In this document: positions 15,612-23,329 of the stretch, piece by piece | How positions within the stretch are numbered: the first letter of the stretch is position 1 | Layout of the letters: each line of letters opens with the position of its first letter | NCBI RefSeq assembly: GCF_000685395.1 | Contig: NZ_AVSQ01000013.1 | Location: 1 to 64,000, forward strand | DNA: 64,000 bases | Direction of reading: 5' to 3' | Origin: Candidatus Nitrosotenuis chungbukensis | Lineage (GTDB): Archaea > Thermoproteota > Nitrososphaeria > Nitrososphaerales > Nitrosopumilaceae | Program-made: the position numbers and the translations under genes | Notes under the pieces: model-generated | Databases searched by the model: none | Told to the model about the DNA's origin: nothing | What the model saw: the letters and a program-made list of their open reading frames with translations, nothing else

Positions 15612-16850
15612 TTAAATCTCTGCCATGCCGCGTAATAAATCATGCTCTGATAATCTGACTAGCTCGTTTAGTTTTGCTACTCGCTCGCCTCCAACCACGC
15701 CGACTTTGAGCATTTTTGAGCCAGTTGCAATTCCGATATGGGAAATCTGGTGATCCGTGGATTCCCCAGATCGATGAGATGTGATGAGCCTGATTTTGTT
15801 TTTTGTAGCTACTTCGGCAAACTCCAGTGCGTCATAAAGGCTTCCTGCCTGATTTACCTTGAGTATTGCGGCGTTGCATGATTTTTTCTTTATTGCCTTT
15901 TGCAGGATTCCTGCATTTGTGACGGTGAGATCGTCACCTGTGATCAGTACCTTTGGGAACTTTGCCGTAATTTCTGACATGTCATCAAACGCTTCCTCAT
16001 GGACTGCATCCTCTGCATAGATGAGTTTGTATTTTTTGATTATGTCTGATGCAAAGTCGATTTGCTCTTCTGGCGTATTTTCAAATCCTGCTCTAGAGTA
16101 AACGTATTTTTTCTTTTTTGGATCCCACTGGGTGGATGATGCAAAGTCTACCCCAAGCGCTACCTCTTTTCCAAGCGTGTATCCTAGGTTCTCGCATGCC
16201 TTGACAGATACGTCGAGCGCCTTTTCGTTGTCCATCTGCGGTGCCCATCCTCCCTCGTCCCCCCTGCCGTTTGTAAACATTGGATCCTTTTTTCGCAGTA
16301 CGTTCCCAAGCTCCTTGTGGACTGCTAGGTTCATCTCAATTGACTCTCTGACTGTCTTTGCGCCAACTGAACAAACTAGGATTTCCTGAATGTCTGGGGT
16401 TCCAGGGCCTGCATGAGCGCCGCCGCCCAAGATATTCCCTATGGGGAACGGGAAGCGCCATTTTTTTGTCTGAGATATCACCTTAAACATTGGCTCGTCT
16501 TTTGCCTTTGCGGCAGAATCAACAGACGCTATGGTCACGGCGTATGCTACTGCCCCGCCTATTTTGGAATAATTTGACGTGCTGTCTATTTTGCGCAGTG
16601 CCTGCTGGATTGACTTTAGGTCGTCTGCTTCTAAGCCGATGAATTTTTTTATATTTGCGTTTAGTACTTGGAGACTTTTTTCTGGCTTGTTGTCTGTAAA
16701 GCTTTGCGCCTCGTATTTTCCTACGCTTGCGCCAGATGGGGCGCACGCACGTCCCAAGTGCTTGTTATCTGATATGACGTCAATCTCTACTGTCTTGCTT
16801 CCCCTGCTATTGTAAACTAGTCTACCTCTGATCGATGAGATCTTTGGCAA
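15612..16850 (-). CDS. eno: Enolase
   Basis: 412 aa phosphopyruvate hydratase interconverting 2-phosphoglycerate and PEP, here for gluconeogenesis in an autotroph. Features: N-terminal IRGRLVYNSRGSKTVEIDV, GASVGKYEA, GGAHAGPG (the usual catalytic GGxHA loop), metal-binding GVDFASS, YAEDAVHEE, ITGDDLTVTN, KVNQAG and the signature SHRSGESTDHQISHIGIA. Starts 1 bp after rpoN, so Rpo10-enolase-S2 form one run. Confidence 0.95.
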   Translation of the reverse strand: MPKISSIRGRLVYNSRGSKTVEIDVISDNKHLGRACAPSGASVGKYEAQSFTDNKPEKSLQVLNANIKKFIGLEADDLKSIQQALRKIDSTSNYSKIGGAVAYAVTIASVDSAAKAKDEPMFKVISQTKKWRFPFPIGNILGGGAHAGPGTPDIQEILVCSVGAKTVRESIEMNLAVHKELGNVLRKKDPMFTNGRGDEGGWAPQMDNEKALDVSVKACENLGYTLGKEVALGVDFASSTQWDPKKKKYVYSRAGFENTPEEQIDFASDIIKKYKLIYAEDAVHEEAFDDMSEITAKFPKVLITGDDLTVTNAGILQKAIKKKSCNAAILKVNQAGSLYDALEFAEVATKNKIRLITSHRSGESTDHQISHIGIATGSKMLKVGVVGGERVAKLNELVRLSEHDLLRGMAEI

Positions 16851-16851
16851 T

Positions 16852-17088
16852 CTACTCTAACTCAGATTGGACTTCTAAGTAGCGTCTTTGTATTGCCTCG
16901 TAGAATGGAATTATCTGCTGTATTGTTTCTACAGACGTCATGAGCATTCTTCTGCAGCAGTATCTTTTGAAACCAAGAGAATCTAAAACTTTGGCTGGCT
17001 CTTCGCCGGACTTGATTCTATTTTGATAATCTTCGTATTTATCGGCAATTAGATTTCCGCAAGTAAAGCATCTAACTGGAATTAACAC
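16852..17088 (-). CDS. rpoN: RNA polymerase subunit Rpo10 (RpoN)
   Basis: 78 aa zinc-binding RNAP assembly subunit, homologue of eukaryotic Rpb10. Has the invariant LIPVRCFTCGNLIADKY (CxxC) and RYCCRRMLMT (CC), which together bind one zinc. Family length is 60-75, so the C-terminal tail RRYLEVQSELE is slightly longer. First gene of the leftward array, head-to-head with tRNA-Leu across a 50-bp gap. Confidence 0.95.
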   Translation of the reverse strand: MLIPVRCFTCGNLIADKYEDYQNRIKSGEEPAKVLDSLGFKRYCCRRMLMTSVETIQQIIPFYEAIQRRYLEVQSELE

Positions 17089-17110
17089 GAAATCAAAAAG
17101 TAATCAAGGA

Positions 17111-17120
17111 TTATAAAAAC
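17111..17120 (+). promoter_or_regulatory. TATA box of tRNA-Leu
   Basis: TTATAAAAAC lies about 24-27 bp before the mature 5' end of tRNA-Leu at 17139, the canonical archaeal spacing. Confidence 0.7.
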
Positions 17121-17138
17121 CCTGCATGGTATTTCGAT

Positions 17139-17223
17139 GCGGGAGTTGCCAAGCCCGGCCAACGGCGCTAGCTTGAGGGGCTAGTATCTTAGGATTTCGT
17201 GGGTTCAAATCCCACTTCCCGCA
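17139..17223 (+). tRNA. tRNA-Leu (anticodon GAG)
   Basis: 85 nt class II tRNA. Acceptor GCGGGAG pairs with TTCCCGC (last base pair region allows G-T), discriminator A. D-arm contains GCCCGGCCAACGGC. Anticodon stem CTAGC/GCTAG encloses loop TTGAGGG, giving anticodon GAG after U33. Long variable arm, then T-arm GTGGG-TTCAAAT-CCCAC. No intron. CCA is not encoded (genomic sequence continues TCC). Confidence 0.93.
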
Positions 17224-17234
17224 TCCTCTTTTAA

Positions 17235-17849
17235 TTATTTTTTAATTTTCTTGATCGTGTCAATTAGCTCTTGTCGTCTTATTTCCTCGGTAAGTGCAGT
17301 TCTTGTCTCCTCAACTAGAATTCTGTCGACATCGAGTTTCCGTCTTGCCTCCTTTACCACTTTGTCAAATGACGCAAACGGGTATAATTCCAAGTAGAGA
17401 TCCTCCATCAAGTCAAATGTTTTTTTTGCCTCTTCGAGATTTCCAGTTCTGATTCTGTCGTAGATGTTTCGCCTCAGTTCTCCCACACAGTCAAGCAGCC
17501 CCAAAACATATGATTCCTCTTTTACCTTTAATGACTCAAAGGTGGGAACCGGCTTGTGTTGTATGATTGCTAAAAATGATGATGCTTCCACAAACTCCTG
17601 CTCTGATGGTATCAGGTATCGGTACAGGCTTTGATCAATCTCTTTTCGGAATTTTTCCAAGAGTTTTTTTGCACTTTGGATTTTTGCAGCGGCATTTTTT
17701 GTATCGTTTCTGTGAATGCTAATGATTGACTCGCTGCACAGCGTGATGATCTGGCGAGTGTTTTTTATGAGATCTTCCCGGCTGTCCTGAGTTTTTTCCA
17801 AGGATTTTGAAATCTTTGACAGCGATACCTTTGCATCTTTTAGTGACAT
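17235..17849 (-). CDS. Translin family protein
   Basis: 204 aa all-helical protein of the translin superfamily, which binds single-stranded RNA/DNA and in some archaea trims RNA as an octamer. Recognised from LLDCVGELRRNIYDRIRTGN, the following FDLMEDLYLELYPFASFD, and KLDVDRILVEETRTALTEE near the C-terminus, plus the Arg-rich helical N-terminus. Acidic residues around the VKEES and LLDCVGELRR helices could supply the metal site. Converges with tRNA-Leu, and is divergent from the NnrE operon. Confidence 0.85.
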   Translation of the reverse strand: MSLKDAKVSLSKISKSLEKTQDSREDLIKNTRQIITLCSESIISIHRNDTKNAAAKIQSAKKLLEKFRKEIDQSLYRYLIPSEQEFVEASSFLAIIQHKPVPTFESLKVKEESYVLGLLDCVGELRRNIYDRIRTGNLEEAKKTFDLMEDLYLELYPFASFDKVVKEARRKLDVDRILVEETRTALTEEIRRQELIDTIKKIKK

Positions 17850-17923
17850 GGAATGATCAAATTTGTTCTGGCATAAAGTCGTTTTCCAAATAGCTTATTT
17901 TACCTGTACAAAACTAATCCATT

Positions 17924-18571
17924 GTGGAAATCACTGTAAAGCAGATGTATCAGATTGAGGAAAATGGCCACCAGATGGGCTTTCCACGTCAGCTGATGAT
18001 GGAAAATGCAGGCGCGTCAATGGTAAAAGAACTTGTAAATAAATTTGGAAACCTGTCTTCAAAAAAGGTACTCATCTTTGCAGGACTTGGAAATAACGGC
18101 GGGGACGCCCTAGTTGTCGCAAGACACCTGGCAGGACATGGGAGCAAGGTGACGGTGGTTCTGCTTGGTGACCCAAAGGACATCAAAACAATAGAATGCA
18201 AGGCAAACTGGCAAGTCTTGCAAAAAATGAAGTCAGTAAAACTAACACATGCCCTCAATGACGTATATGATATGAAGCCTGACATCATAGTTGATGGGAT
18301 TTTAGGAACAGGCATATCTGGCACTATCCGAGAGCCGCAAGCATCGGCAATTGACTTGATAAACAAAACCAAGGCATTCAAGGTAGCAGTGGACGTCCCG
18401 ACCGGACTGGATCCTGACACTGGCCTGACCTCTGACAAGTACGTTACAGCTGACATGACTGTGACCTTTCATAAAATGAAAAGGGGAATGCCAAAAAGCG
18501 CAGATATCTGCGGAACAATATTTGTTGAAAAAATCGGCATCCCACCGGAAGCGGAAATTGGAGTCCTATGA
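17924..18571 (+). CDS. nnrE: NAD(P)H-hydrate epimerase (YjeF N-terminal domain)
   Basis: 215 aa metabolite-repair enzyme epimerising R-NADHX to S-NADHX. Motifs: MENAGASMVKEL, FAGLGNNGGDALVVARHLAGHG (nucleotide loop), IIVDGILGTGISG and VDVPTGLDPDTG (catalytic Asp). Only the epimerase half is present; the usual fused dehydratase domain (NnrD) is absent from this ORF and from the window. GTG start. The stop overlaps the MBL gene start by 4 bp, so it leads a three-gene operon with CobT. Confidence 0.9.
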   Translation: MEITVKQMYQIEENGHQMGFPRQLMMENAGASMVKELVNKFGNLSSKKVLIFAGLGNNGGDALVVARHLAGHGSKVTVVLLGDPKDIKTIECKANWQVLQKMKSVKLTHALNDVYDMKPDIIVDGILGTGISGTIREPQASAIDLINKTKAFKVAVDVPTGLDPDTGLTSDKYVTADMTVTFHKMKRGMPKSADICGTIFVEKIGIPPEAEIGVL

Positions 18572-19182
18572 TAGTACACCAGCTCCAAGTGGGAAACATG
18601 CAGAATTTCACCTATGTCTTAGAAGACGAGGATACAAGCCAGGCAATAATACTGGATCCGTCATGGGATCTTGACGAGGTAAATAGAATCATAGAAAAAA
18701 ACAATCTTACGATAAAATACATTGTGAACACGCATCATCACTTTGATCACACCTTGGGCAACGAGTCGATGGCAAAAGAGACTGGCGCAAAAATCATCCA
18801 GCATGCATCATCGACCCTAAAGCACGACATTTCTGTGTCAGGTGGTGACAAGATAAAATTTGGAAACTCGGAACTGGAAGTCATTTACACTCCTGGACAC
18901 TCAAAGGACAGCATGTGCCTTGTGGGCGATGGAAAAATCTTTTCAGGCGACACACTGTTTGTTGGGACTTGTGGCAGGGTAGACTTGCCGGGTGGAGACG
19001 CACGCGAGTTGTACCATAGCCTAGTTGACACCCTGAGAAAATTAGACGATAATCTGTTGATGTATCCTGGCCATAATTACGGGACAACTCCGACATCAAC
19101 AATTGGCGAGCAAAAGAGAATGAACCTTGTAATGCAGCCAAGGACAGAGCAAGAGTTTTTGGAAATGATGGGAATCGGCTAG
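18568..19182 (+). CDS. MBL-fold metallo-hydrolase (glyoxalase II-like)
   Basis: 204 aa binuclear zinc hydrolase. HxHxDH motif as NTHHHFDHTLGNE (about 51-63), further His in IYTPGHSKDSMCLV, Asp in FSGDTLFVGTCGR and final His in YPGHNYG complete the metal set. Length and ligand order match glyoxalase II or sulfur-dioxygenase-like members, but thiol-ester substrate is not proven. Start overlaps nnrE; its TAG is followed at once by the CobT TTG start. Confidence 0.88.
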   Translation: MIVHQLQVGNMQNFTYVLEDEDTSQAIILDPSWDLDEVNRIIEKNNLTIKYIVNTHHHFDHTLGNESMAKETGAKIIQHASSTLKHDISVSGGDKIKFGNSELEVIYTPGHSKDSMCLVGDGKIFSGDTLFVGTCGRVDLPGGDARELYHSLVDTLRKLDDNLLMYPGHNYGTTPTSTIGEQKRMNLVMQPRTEQEFLEMMGIG

Positions 19183-20256
19183 TTGTCAAAAGATATAGAT
19201 ATTTTCGGCAATCGCGCCTTGGGGCAGGACTTCCTAGACTGCCTTGAAAAAAAACAATTCATGTTCTCACTAGTCATATCGTATACTGATACCTGCACAA
19301 TTCCTGGGATAACCATAGCTGGAAAAAACCCTGACCTCTTGGCGTATACCCCTCCAGCAGATGCAGAGTTTCTCAACTTTGGGTACTGCAGATGCATAGA
19401 TGCAATTCCGATGAGTCCTGACGGGAAGCCAACGCCTGGACTTCTTACAAAAACGGCACTAGAGGCAGCAAGCATCTCAAACGTTGTGATAAATGCAGGG
19501 AGCAAGATCACGCCAAAACTGCCCTACTTTGAAACCGGGCTGGATTATGGCAGAAACATTGCACTGGAGCCCGCAATGCAGCCTGACTCTGTCACACAGG
19601 CAGTGGAATATGGGAGAATGATTGGACGGACGCTGGGCTCATTTACAGACTGTTTGGTGATTGGCGAGACCATTCCCGGTGGAACGACAACTGCACAGGC
19701 AGTACTCACCGGCCTTGGAGTCAACGCAAAAGTCAGCTCATCCATGCCTGAAAACCCGACATCATTGAAGAATAAGATTGCAAATGATGCACTTGCAAAA
19801 GTCAAATCCACAAACCCCTTTGATGTTGTAGCGGCTGTTGGGGACCCTATGATTCCAACCGTTGCAGGAATGCTCAGCACTGCGTCTTCGCTGACTAAGG
19901 TGATTCTTGCAGGAGGAACCCAGATGGCAGCAGTACTTGCATTTTCAAAGATGACTGGATATGAGAAAAAAAACACTGCAATAGGAACAACCTCTTACGT
20001 GATTGATGATCATACCGCGAATCTAGTTGACACCATAAAACAAATTGACGATATTCCAGTCATATCTGCAAAACTTGCCCTAAAGGACTCCAAGATAGAT
20101 GGGTTGAGGGCATTCGCAGACGGCTTTGTAAAGGAGGGAGTGGGTGCAGGCGGCGCATCTATTGCAGCAATGCTAAAGGTTGGAATTGACGCAAAACACT
20201 TGCTGGAATTATCCGAAGCGGAATATCAAAAGGCTATTTCACAGTCACGGATTTAG
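19183..20256 (+). CDS. Nicotinate mononucleotide-dependent phosphoribosyltransferase, archaeal CobT family
   Basis: 357 aa. Expected to activate the lower cobalamin base by transferring phosphoribose from nicotinate mononucleotide, consistent with B12 synthesis in ammonia-oxidising thaumarchaea. Seen: N-terminal ISYTDTCTIPGITIAGKNP, glycine-rich VIGETIPGGTTTAQAVLTGLG, AAVGDPMIPTVAGML, ILAGGTQMAAVLA and C-terminal FVKEGVGAGGASIAAMLK. TTG start lies directly after the upstream stop. The last 23 bp overlap the 3' end of glmS on the other strand. Confidence 0.88.
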   Translation: MSKDIDIFGNRALGQDFLDCLEKKQFMFSLVISYTDTCTIPGITIAGKNPDLLAYTPPADAEFLNFGYCRCIDAIPMSPDGKPTPGLLTKTALEAASISNVVINAGSKITPKLPYFETGLDYGRNIALEPAMQPDSVTQAVEYGRMIGRTLGSFTDCLVIGETIPGGTTTAQAVLTGLGVNAKVSSSMPENPTSLKNKIANDALAKVKSTNPFDVVAAVGDPMIPTVAGMLSTASSLTKVILAGGTQMAAVLAFSKMTGYEKKNTAIGTTSYVIDDHTANLVDTIKQIDDIPVISAKLALKDSKIDGLRAFADGFVKEGVGAGGASIAAMLKVGIDAKHLLELSEAEYQKAISQSRI

Positions 20257-21994
20257 CCAAATTCCTTGGATAGTCCGGGTCGGTATCTTTCTCAATTGCC
20301 GCATAATATGCAAGCAGCTGTATTGGAATGATTTCAATTAACGGGTACAACGCCTCGTCGATTGCCGGGATCTCAATCCAGTGATCATACACGTCGCTTG
20401 GCTTGTCCGATATTCCAATTATTTTTGCGCCGCGCGCCTTGATCTCGCGCGCACTAGTCAACGTGTCGTTGTAGGTAAAGTCATTTGGATTTATTATTAT
20501 GACATAGACACTTGAGTCCATGAGTGCCAGAGGCCCGTGCTTTAGCTCTCCTCCAGGTATTCCCTCTGCGTGAATGTACGTCAATTCTTTAAGCTTTAGT
20601 GCGGACTCTGCGGCAATTGGATAGTGCACACCCCTTCCCAAAATGTAAATGTCCGAGACCTCTCTTAGCTCCTTTGCTATCTCCTTGATTTTAGAATGAT
20701 CCTCAAGTGTCTTTGCGATGGACTCTGAAATTTTTCGACTATCCAGTTTGATGCATCCGTCGCAGAGCTTTTCAGTTATCTTGTAGATTATGCTCAGTTG
20801 GGCAGTAAAGCTCTTTGTTGCAGCAACTCCAATTTCTGGCCCGCAGTTCATGCCTATGACTAGCGATGACTCCTGTGCCAAAGACGAAGTCAGCGTGTTG
20901 ACTATTGCAAGTATCTTTGAATTTGATTTTTTTGCAATGTTTACTGCCTCTAAAACGTCTGCGCTTTCCCCGCTTTGTGAAATAGCAACAAGTATGGAGT
21001 TTGGTTCTATTGCATCTGGTGCAAAGAATACCTCGCTTGATATTATCGGCTCTGCCTTTATCTTTGCATATTTTTGCCAGAGATATTTTGCGATAAGCGC
21101 TGCATTGTAACTAGTGCCGCTTCCAGTTATGTAGATGTTTTTTGCGTGCTTTAGAACGTCTGTAACAGAATCAATTGCAGCCTTTGACTTTTCGCCTGCC
21201 TGTACTATTGTTTCAGGTTGTTCTGATATTTCTTTTAATGTAAAATGCGCATAGTCTCCCTTGTATACGTCTGCAAATTCCTTTGATACTTTGGTTACCT
21301 GATGCTTTACTGGAATTCCTTCAAAATTAAAAATTTGCATGCCCATGCGATCAAGCACCACCAACTCTCCGTTGTCAAGATATATTGCGTCGTCTGTCTT
21401 TTCTATGAACCCCAAGACATCACTTGACATAAAGTAGCCATTCTTTCCAATTCCAACTATGAGTGGTTCGTGGTATCTGGCAGCTGCAAGCGTTCCGTTC
21501 TGAAACATTGCGACAAATGCATAGTGGCCCTTTAGGCTTGAGACTGTACGCATCATGGCGCTTTTGATGTCTCGGGTCTCATCAAAATTAAACTGCAACA
21601 GATTTGCAATTACCTCGCTGTCTGTCTGGCTCTTGAAAACATATCCCCGTTTTTCAAGATCTGATTTTAGCTCGCCATAATTATCGATTATTCCGTTGTG
21701 AACTATGGCGATTTTACCGGAGCTGCTCGGATGTGGGTGCGCGTTGGCATCTGTTACGTTTCCATGAGTCGCCCATCTCGTGTGGCCGATTCCTACGTTT
21801 CCCAGCATTGCGTCCAAATGTAATGCATTGTTGACCTCAGAAACCTTCCCGACTCCCTTTTTTACGCTAATTTCACTACCTGTCTCGGTTGCAACACCTA
21901 CGCTGTCATATCCGCGATACTCCATTCTTTTTAGGCCTTTTACAAGAATTGGTGCTGCCAAGCCGTCGCCATAGTAGCCGATTATAGAACACAT
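20234..21994 (-). CDS. glmS: Glutamine-fructose-6-phosphate aminotransferase
   Basis: 586 aa enzyme making glucosamine-6-phosphate for amino-sugar and glycan synthesis. N-terminal glutaminase: catalytic Cys2 in MCSIIGYYG, then GIGHTRWATHG and HNGIIDNY. C-terminal two SIS isomerase domains: ITGSGTSYNAALIAKYLWQ, AISQSGESADVLEA, LGRGVHYPIAAESALKLKEL, HAEGIPGGELKHGPLAL and terminal PRNLAKSVTV (the usual Lys-containing tail). Full length. Confidence 0.95.
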   Translation of the reverse strand: MCSIIGYYGDGLAAPILVKGLKRMEYRGYDSVGVATETGSEISVKKGVGKVSEVNNALHLDAMLGNVGIGHTRWATHGNVTDANAHPHPSSSGKIAIVHNGIIDNYGELKSDLEKRGYVFKSQTDSEVIANLLQFNFDETRDIKSAMMRTVSSLKGHYAFVAMFQNGTLAAARYHEPLIVGIGKNGYFMSSDVLGFIEKTDDAIYLDNGELVVLDRMGMQIFNFEGIPVKHQVTKVSKEFADVYKGDYAHFTLKEISEQPETIVQAGEKSKAAIDSVTDVLKHAKNIYITGSGTSYNAALIAKYLWQKYAKIKAEPIISSEVFFAPDAIEPNSILVAISQSGESADVLEAVNIAKKSNSKILAIVNTLTSSLAQESSLVIGMNCGPEIGVAATKSFTAQLSIIYKITEKLCDGCIKLDSRKISESIAKTLEDHSKIKEIAKELREVSDIYILGRGVHYPIAAESALKLKELTYIHAEGIPGGELKHGPLALMDSSVYVIIINPNDFTYNDTLTSAREIKARGAKIIGISDKPSDVYDHWIEIPAIDEALYPLIEIIPIQLLAYYAAIEKDTDPDYPRNLAKSVTVK

Positions 21995-22040
21995 TTTCTT
22001 ATCTCAATTAACTGCGCAGGTATTTAGAGATAAGCTTAGC

Positions 22041-22589
22041 TTATGATTCAGACTCTTGCACAACTGGCTCTGGCTCTACATCTGCCGGTTTGGCTTGCAG
22101 TAGATTCTTCAATGTTGATTTTGGAGCCAGGTGAATCTCTTGCTCTTCTTTGATACTGACAATGTATGATGGAATGTCAATTATTCGGTCATCAATCATG
22201 ATGTGGCCGTGTGTTATTGCCTGTCTTGCTTGGTATGGAGTCTTGAAGGAAAACTTCTTTTGGACAAGTGTCTGCAATCTACGTGCAAGCAAATCGTTGA
22301 TATTCAAGTTTAGTACATCGTCTAAGGTTGCGTTCTCTTTTACCAATCCGATTCGGACTAGTGACTTCATCAGGATTGGTTCTTTTTGTTCTCTGACTTC
22401 CTGTCTTAATGCCAATAATGATCTTGCCTGGTGTCTGACTCGCGATAGTTCTGTCCTTGACTTCCATAACTCTCGCTTGTTTTTCAAACCATAGGTTCCC
22501 AAAGTATTGAGATCCTCCATCATGAAATCATAATTCAGTGGACGCTTTGGTTTTCGCCAGATTCTACTTGGATACCGAGGATCTCCCAT
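22041..22589 (-). CDS. rpsD: 30S ribosomal protein S4 (uS4)
   Basis: 182 aa archaeal S4, an early 16S rRNA binder. Features: GDPRYPSRIWRKPKRPL, LGTYGLKNKRELWKS, RRLQTLVQKK and the S4 domain ARQAITHGHIMIDDRIIDIPSYIV. Acidic C-terminal tail (ADVEPEPVVQESES). Lies 9 bp after S13 in the classical S13-S4 order, although S11 does not follow here. Confidence 0.95.
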   Translation of the reverse strand: MGDPRYPSRIWRKPKRPLNYDFMMEDLNTLGTYGLKNKRELWKSRTELSRVRHQARSLLALRQEVREQKEPILMKSLVRIGLVKENATLDDVLNLNINDLLARRLQTLVQKKFSFKTPYQARQAITHGHIMIDDRIIDIPSYIVSIKEEQEIHLAPKSTLKNLLQAKPADVEPEPVVQESES

Positions 22590-22598
22590 TCAGTCCAC

Positions 22599-23213
22599 CT
22601 ATTTCTTTGCCTTCGCATCGGCTGGTGCCTTTGCTGGAGCTGCTCCCTTTGCTGGTGCCGCTGCCTTTGCTGGAGCTGCTGCGGCTGCTGGTGCTGCCCC
22701 TGCTGCTGGGGCTGCTGCGGCTGCTGGCGCACCTGCTGCTGGTGCTGCACCTGCTGGCAATACCTTGCCGCCCTTCTTTACACCCACTGAAGCGCCCTTG
22801 CGTCCTGTAGTTCTGGTTCTTTGACCTCTGACCTTTAGTCCGTACATGTGACGAAATCCTCTCCAGCTGTTTGCGCCTTTCTCTCGCTCAATATCGTTTC
22901 TTATTGTAAAATCAATATCTGATGTAAGTAAATGAAATGTCTTTCCCGTCTCCACGTCCTTTCTTCTGTTGAGCAGCCAACTTGGGAAACTCATCGTACT
23001 TGGATCTTTTAGCGCCTTTTCAATGGTTTCGACCTGAGACTCGGTAAGAAATCCAATGTTGCTATTAGGATTCAAGTTCAAAGAGCCGATCAGAGCGTGT
23101 GCAAATGTCTGTCCTACGCCCTTTATCTGGCCTAGCCCGACTGAGATCTTTTTATCCCCTGGGATGTCTTTTCCGACAATTCTGACAATGTGCCTATAGT
23201 CTTGTGCTGACAA
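22599..23213 (-). CDS. rpsM: 30S ribosomal protein S13 (uS13) with Ala/Pro-rich tail
   Basis: 204 aa. Small-subunit head protein contacting tRNA and the S19 neighbour. Core: SAQDYRHIVRIVGKDIPG, GLGQIKGVGQTFAHAL, FPSWLLNRRKDVETG, SWRGFRHMYGLKVRGQRTR and TTGRKGASVGVKKGG. I chose the TTG at 23213 (MSAQDY) rather than the ATG-less upstream extension to 23255, since the family begins at this block. Beyond the core, about 50 residues are nearly all Ala, Pro, Lys and Gly (repeats of AAPAK/AAPAA), far beyond the usual 150 aa archaeal length. Confidence 0.93.
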   Translation of the reverse strand: MSAQDYRHIVRIVGKDIPGDKKISVGLGQIKGVGQTFAHALIGSLNLNPNSNIGFLTESQVETIEKALKDPSTMSFPSWLLNRRKDVETGKTFHLLTSDIDFTIRNDIEREKGANSWRGFRHMYGLKVRGQRTRTTGRKGASVGVKKGGKVLPAGAAPAAGAPAAAAAPAAGAAPAAAAAPAKAAAPAKGAAPAKAPADAKAKK

Positions 23214-23329
23214 GTATTGAAAAATCAAATCTACCCCGATAAAAACCCTGCTCAAGTGATTTGCAAGAAAACCGCCCTGTTGGGTAATTCAGTAATAATA
23301 TAAGCTCAAAGCGTACTAAGACTAGCAAT

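Noticed and set aside
22535-22810. Gln-rich and Leu/Pro-rich frames on and opposite the S13 tail
   Set aside because: Products of reading the GC-rich Ala/Pro codon repeat in other frames.
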